Shown in pieces: positions 36,201 through 42,200 of a stretch of DNA of 64,000 nt. This DNA comes from Bimastos eiseni (Eukaryota > Annelida > Clitellata > Crassiclitellata > Lumbricidae): positions 33,982,321 through 34,046,320 of the forward strand of contig OY365811.1 of assembly GCA_959347315.1 (NCBI GenBank), written 5' to 3'. Both the position numbers and the translations under genes were made by a program. Below the pieces are notes generated by a model. It saw only the letters and a program-made list of their open reading frames with translations, made no database searches and was not told the origin of the DNA. Position 1 is the first letter of the stretch. Each line of letters begins with the position of its first letter.

Positions 36201-39200
36201 AGCATCCGGGAGTTCATGAAGATCCACTCGGTGCCAAAGCCACTCAGCGAAAGAGTCATCGACTACGTCGTCTCCACATGGTCCATCACCAAAGGTATCG
36301 ACACCGACAAGGTAATCCCTGCCCGTCACTACTTAGCAAAAATCAGCTGATCAGTAACAGGCACTACATGCTGAGTGCTGAGCCGAGTTTTTGATTTTAT
36401 TTGTAATTACGTCTTTGATTTTTTAAACAGTTGTGTTATCTTCATTCGATGCTTCTTCTTATTGCTCGTATTACAAGACGTAAGTGCAGCTTCAGGGAAG
36501 GTTTACAGCTCTAAATCCTCTTGAGCTACGCAACACTTCGTTGTCACTGCGCTCTTATTCTTCTAATCTAAGCTAAAGCCAGTGTGGGTTATGAGTTGAA
36601 ACTCACGAATTAACTCTCTTGCTGTGATTTATGAGTTTGAGTTAACTCATCCCAAAGAGTGTGAGTTATGAGTTTGATTTAATTCATAATTTCTGTGAGT
36701 TTGAGTTATAATTGTCAATTTTAAAATCAACTCACTATTCGGCACTCAGCACTTACATACTTCGTCTGCTTAAGGTTAATACCAGTCATGTTTGAGATAT
36801 TAAACATATGGACTCTGGTGTTTACTTTGACTGAGTAATAATAACCTGGTTTATCCATTAATAATAATAACAGTAATTGTATTGAATTAGAAATAATAAA
36901 CCGATGATACCATTTCGTGGTAACTGTGCATTTGAACAACGTTCGATTAGAACGTGCTATTATGAGACATGTGTGAGTTGATGATTTAACTCGCTTATTA
37001 ACTGAGTTTGAGTTAACTAATTTCATAGAGGATGATTTGAGTTTGAGTTTTAACTCGTTTTGAGGTGTATGAGTTGAGTTTTGGTTTAACTCATTTCTTG
37101 TCTGATTTTACCCAACACTGTCTAAAGCACATCGAAGCCAGTTTGGAAACTTTCAATATATACACAATACAACTGTTTTTGATAAATACTCTCCTTGAGA
37201 AAGATCAGAAGTGCACATTGAAGCAGGGCAACCATCAAGAGCCATAGGCAGACCATACATTTTCAGGTAGAGCGAAAGAAAGTCTCGCTGAGAGAGCTCC
37301 GAACATGAGGAGGCTGAGAATAACGGCAACAGTGAATGACCGCCGGCAGAAGACAAGACGTGTATTAGGAACAACATACTTACTTTCCAACAGATGCTGA
37401 TCGAAGACAGGATCTGCCTTGAACAGAGCTGCTTAGACAAGCAAGAGGCAGATGATCTTCGTCTGCTCTGTGCTTACAGGAGCCATAAGGCAGAAGAATA
37501 GCGCGTATAGGCCTACCTCGTGTCTTTACATGTACGTCATACATGTACCTGCTGGAAACCTTTCTATAACTTTAATTGACCATAAGATCGAAACGAAAGA
37601 TGAAGTTCATTTTAAATATGTATGGTAATATTAAGTCCTGTCTTTACTAATATTCGTGCAGTCCTATCTCTTAAGTCTTAACTAAAGTGTTCTCATATAA
37701 AGGTATACAACAAAATAGAAGACTCAGAATTTTAATACCTCGTTCGTATCTTCGCTCCACATCTTGATTTTGAAGCTGACGTTCCTTTCATGTTAGGTAT
37801 AGTAACGTTGACTTTTGATCTGGGCTTAGCGTGTTTGGATCAAAACTTTATTAGCTGAAAACCGCCTTCAACTTAAAATTACCATAAGATCGAAACGAAA
37901 GATAAAACTCAGTTCTACTATACAACAAACGAATGTATAGATGAATATCATCATCAATAAATGCCCTGCTTAATTATTTTCTCACAGTTTTCTCACCGTC
38001 CTGTCGGCTCTTTTCCTTCCAATATTTCGATAACAACTAGCCTGTCATCTCAGCAAAATATAAGGTGAAAAAAAGTTTAAAATGCAGCTTTTCAAATGAA
38101 CATTTTAGAGAAATTAGTCTAATCTAGCCTTGCGTCTCTCTTCATCGAGAATCTTACTAACGTTGCCATGGTCATGAATTTTACGTCATCACTAGCGTTT
38201 GTTCCAGAAAATAACGTCATAAATTAACATCCAATCACTGCACCTATAATGTTGATCACGTGGATATTGTAGCCAATTATTTTTCAGTAACATTTATGAG
38301 AGTGACTGCTTTTGCGCTCGTTAATCCACGACTATAAACACTTTAGTAGGTATGTAGCCTTTATAATGCAAGTCGAGCGATCACATTTGACGAAAGTTGC
38401 AGTTGATCGTTCTGTATTTGGATCTGGCAATTGCAAAAAGCGGCCTGTCAGCTATTAGCCATTAGCTAATAGGTTACGCACTATTAAACTAGATCAGTGT
38501 TCTTCAATAAATATTTCTTTTTTAGCCTCTTTGGCGTTTTGCGTCCACAAGGTTCCATTCTTGGTTCACTTGTCTTAAAGTATATGTATAGGCCAGGGCT
38601 GTTCACAATACTGGAAAAAAGTATTGCGATACCAATACTTCATCAAAAAAAGTATTGCAATACCATTACCAATACTTTTTCTTAAAAGTATTACAATACC
38701 AATACCAATACTTTCACCAATACTTTTTGGCGAGCAAATTTCCTGTTTATTTACACATAATATGTGCTAAAGAAAAAGAAGTAGGTCTATAATTACACTA
38801 TTATTTTTACATACAAAATATCAGTAGCCTAGAATTACAATTATTATTTTCACATGTCAAAGATCTGTGTAACGACAATAATATTTTTTACATGAAAAAA
38901 TCAGAATAACTACAATTATTATCAAATTATTATTTACAAAATGTGTAGCCTACTACTGAAGCGTGCTGCACGATGGTCTATCGGTCATGCACTTGCTCGC
39001 GTAGCATGTGGTTGCGAGTTCGACTCCGTGTAACGACCCTGGACAAGTTGTTTGCGAACACATGCCTTTGTTACCAAGCAGTAAGCTGGGAAGTAAACGG
39101 CAAGTCCTACGATATCACTGGCCCCGTGTTCAGGACCTTGGGATTCGTCCGTTGCCGGCTCAAGGGCCTGGGAAAAGGAGATGAGCACCTCTTCAACGTT

Positions 39201-42200
39201 CCGTATGGAATATGGGCTGACTTTACAACTCAATGATTTGCGTAGAGGGGGAAACACTATATACGATCGTTTCCCTATTTATAGATTCCTTATATTTTGT
39301 GACGAACGCCCACTCTGACCTAGATTTCCGGGGTCTAACCTATCTTGGGTCGACTGCAGGTAGGGGTCCATATGCCAGGAGGCCGATGGCATCCGCGCCC
39401 CATGCATGGTCAAGAGGATACTCATGGCTAGTGAGTCCAGGTTCTAGCCTAAGGAGTTTTTGCCTCTGCCCTGCATGATTTTCAGGTGGCCCAATAGGGG
39501 AAGCACCCCAGCTGGAGCGGGGCCACATTTGATAAGACCTTTTTCTATATATAAGCACAAAATAACTACAAATGCAACGATTTGATCATATTAATATATC
39601 TCTTTGAAATGACCAAACACAATGATTCAATCCCAGCAATGTCACACAATTCTAGCTATACTTTAATAAGAGTCAAAGAGCTTATAAGCGGCCACTTCAA
39701 ACGACTCTGAGGCGATCGTCTACCTCAGGCCAAACAAAGTGGACCGTCGGCTAAAATGTCTTACTATACTCTATAAGATTAAGCTAACTCTGCTACTCTA
39801 GACTGTATCACCGTGTCTCACCTCTCTTTCTGGCACTGGCCGCGCTGTTCTATCTCTCATCCGTTGCTGCTCTCTCTGTCTGTCTCTCTCTCTCTCTCTG
39901 CTCCGATCAGAGCAGAGAGAGATAGAGCACCATTGACTTCCTCAGCCAGCCACCGAATGTCAAAGTGGTCAGCCAGCCAGGCAGTCCCATCTGGTCAGTC
40001 AGCCGGCCAATGGCTGTTCTCCTTAGCCGGCCAGGCGGTCCACATTCCTTACTCTGGATAAGCCTAGACACCAACCCCTCTAGCAACCGATTTAAACTAG
40101 TTCTACCCTAGCAGTCCGCATGTACGAAATCTAACAGTCATGAAATTATACAGGTATATGCCTGCCTCTGCAGTTCTGTGAGGAACCAATTTCCTCACAA
40201 TACACACAATATATCGTAAATTGCAACAAGAGACAATTTTCTGAGTGCGATGATTTATTGCTCACCATTTTATGATCCCAAAGGTTTCAAGTGGAAGAGA
40301 AATATTAAAATTTTTTATTAAGGTGAGAAAAAAGTATTGGTATCGCGTATCGATGACTGGCCAAAAAAGTATCGCGATACACGTTGCGATACTGCAAAAA
40401 GATCGCCGATACCAAAGTATCGCGATACTTTATCGCGATATTAACAGCCCTGGTATAGGTTTATCTCCAGCACGGTCTCACCTATATGCCGATGATACGC
40501 AGTTCTACATAAGGCAATCTGTAGTAATAAAAAATGACACTTGTAAAAATCTAATGTAATCATGGTACTCTCTTACAGTGCTAGGCCTACATGTTACATT
40601 TACAAGTCGCTAAAATTACTCTGTTACAACGTTGTGTTTCCTGTGATTTTCACTGTAGCACTATGCTTCTGGTCTCTCTTGGGCAACCTCGATACTTATC
40701 TTGCACAGAAATCGACCAATCAGCCAGATAGGCTAATTGCGCGGCTTATTCACATAGCCCCGGTAAAATGGGATCCCTTGACGCAGCTTTTATCATAACG
40801 CACAGAATATCAATCGATCATCTCCTCAAGCTATAGGCTGTAGTCAAGGCTCATTAGGCCTAATCGTTGAAGATATCAGGTCAAATATGTGATCGGTCAA
40901 TGAAACCAAAACCCAAGTTATGGTTTGTGAAAAAGTTGAAACAATTAAGTCTTAAATTAAGGCCCGAATGACATTAGAAAACGGTTCTAATAAGAGCAGG
41001 GAGTCTATGAGAACCTGCGAGATCAGCCTCTAAGTCTCTTGTTGCCTGTTTGCCGCAAACGCTTGAATAGTGAATACCATTGTTTCCGATTAGGGTGTTA
41101 TCGTGTTTTGGTCGGGAGCACCGTTGGTTAAGTGTCTCTTGAAGTAGCGCTATATAAATTTGCAATTACCATCACCATTTTCGCACTCTAGCAGTGTCAG
41201 TCCCAAGCTTGGAAGCAGGAGGAGGGCGACACCAATGATCTTTGTTATCACACAGTGTAGTTAAGCTGCAACTAAACCACTATCAAAACACAGAACGGAA
41301 TGAATGCCAGCAGTTTAGACTAGCATCGATAACATTCAAAAGTCAGATAGGTGTACTAATATTTATAATTTTTCTCTCTTCTTTCAGGTCCTCAGCTACT
41401 GTCCGTCCGATCTGAAGGCAGACATTTGTGTCCATCTGAACCGAAGCGTCTTCACTGAGCATCCTTCGTTCCGCTTGGCTAGCGACGGGTGCCTGCGAGC
41501 GCTGGCCGTGCACTTTAACCTCAGCCACTGGGCCCCGGGAAACATGGTTTTCCACCAGGGAGAAAGCGTCGATGTTCTCTGCTTTGTCGTCGCAGGGTCA
41601 CTCGAGGTCATCCAAGACGATGAAATTGTCGCAATCCTAAGTACGGCTTCGCTTCAGTCGTTTACCGCATGACAAGTCACGCATAACTTCACACCATTAT
41701 TATGCATGTCAGGCACGATTTGTCACGCGTAGCTTGTCAAGCATGACTTGTCATGTAACAACATGATACTGGATGACAGCTTCCTTCCCGTACTCTGCAA
41801 AATTTCTCATGTTTCATAGTTGGCTAGCATCTAATCCACCTGACGTTATTGGGTTAACGAAGCAACGATCAAGTAGTTGTAGAAAGCATTATGTCCAAAC
41901 GCTCTTACACTAGTGTGTAGTTAGACTGCAATAGACAATAATATAATGTGTTGCGTTACAACTTACAGTACGCTGGTTGCTATGGTTGTAGGTAAAGGTG
42001 ACGTCATTGGCGATCATTTCTGGAAGGAGCTGAGCGTCGTCGGTCAGTGCGCGGCCAACGTCCGAGCATTGACCTATTGTGACCTTCACGTCATTCGAAG
42101 AGAACCTCTGCTCGAGGTCCTTCGATTCTACAAGCCATTCGCCGCGTCCTTTGCTCGTAGCCTTAAACTCACACATAACCTCAGGAGAAGGGTGAGTTCA

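Larger units (their letters stand above)
36312..41387 (+). other. KCNH intron 7 (5.1 kb), rich in transposons
   Basis: Holds a 541-bp hAT-like element (36580-37120), a decayed LINE reverse transcriptase split by a 1.86-kb hAT element (38594-40452), a reverse-orientation gcgctatataaat LINE-tail motif near 41143 and one GGAGGAGGGCGACGC repeat (41186-41255). Confidence 0.85.
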
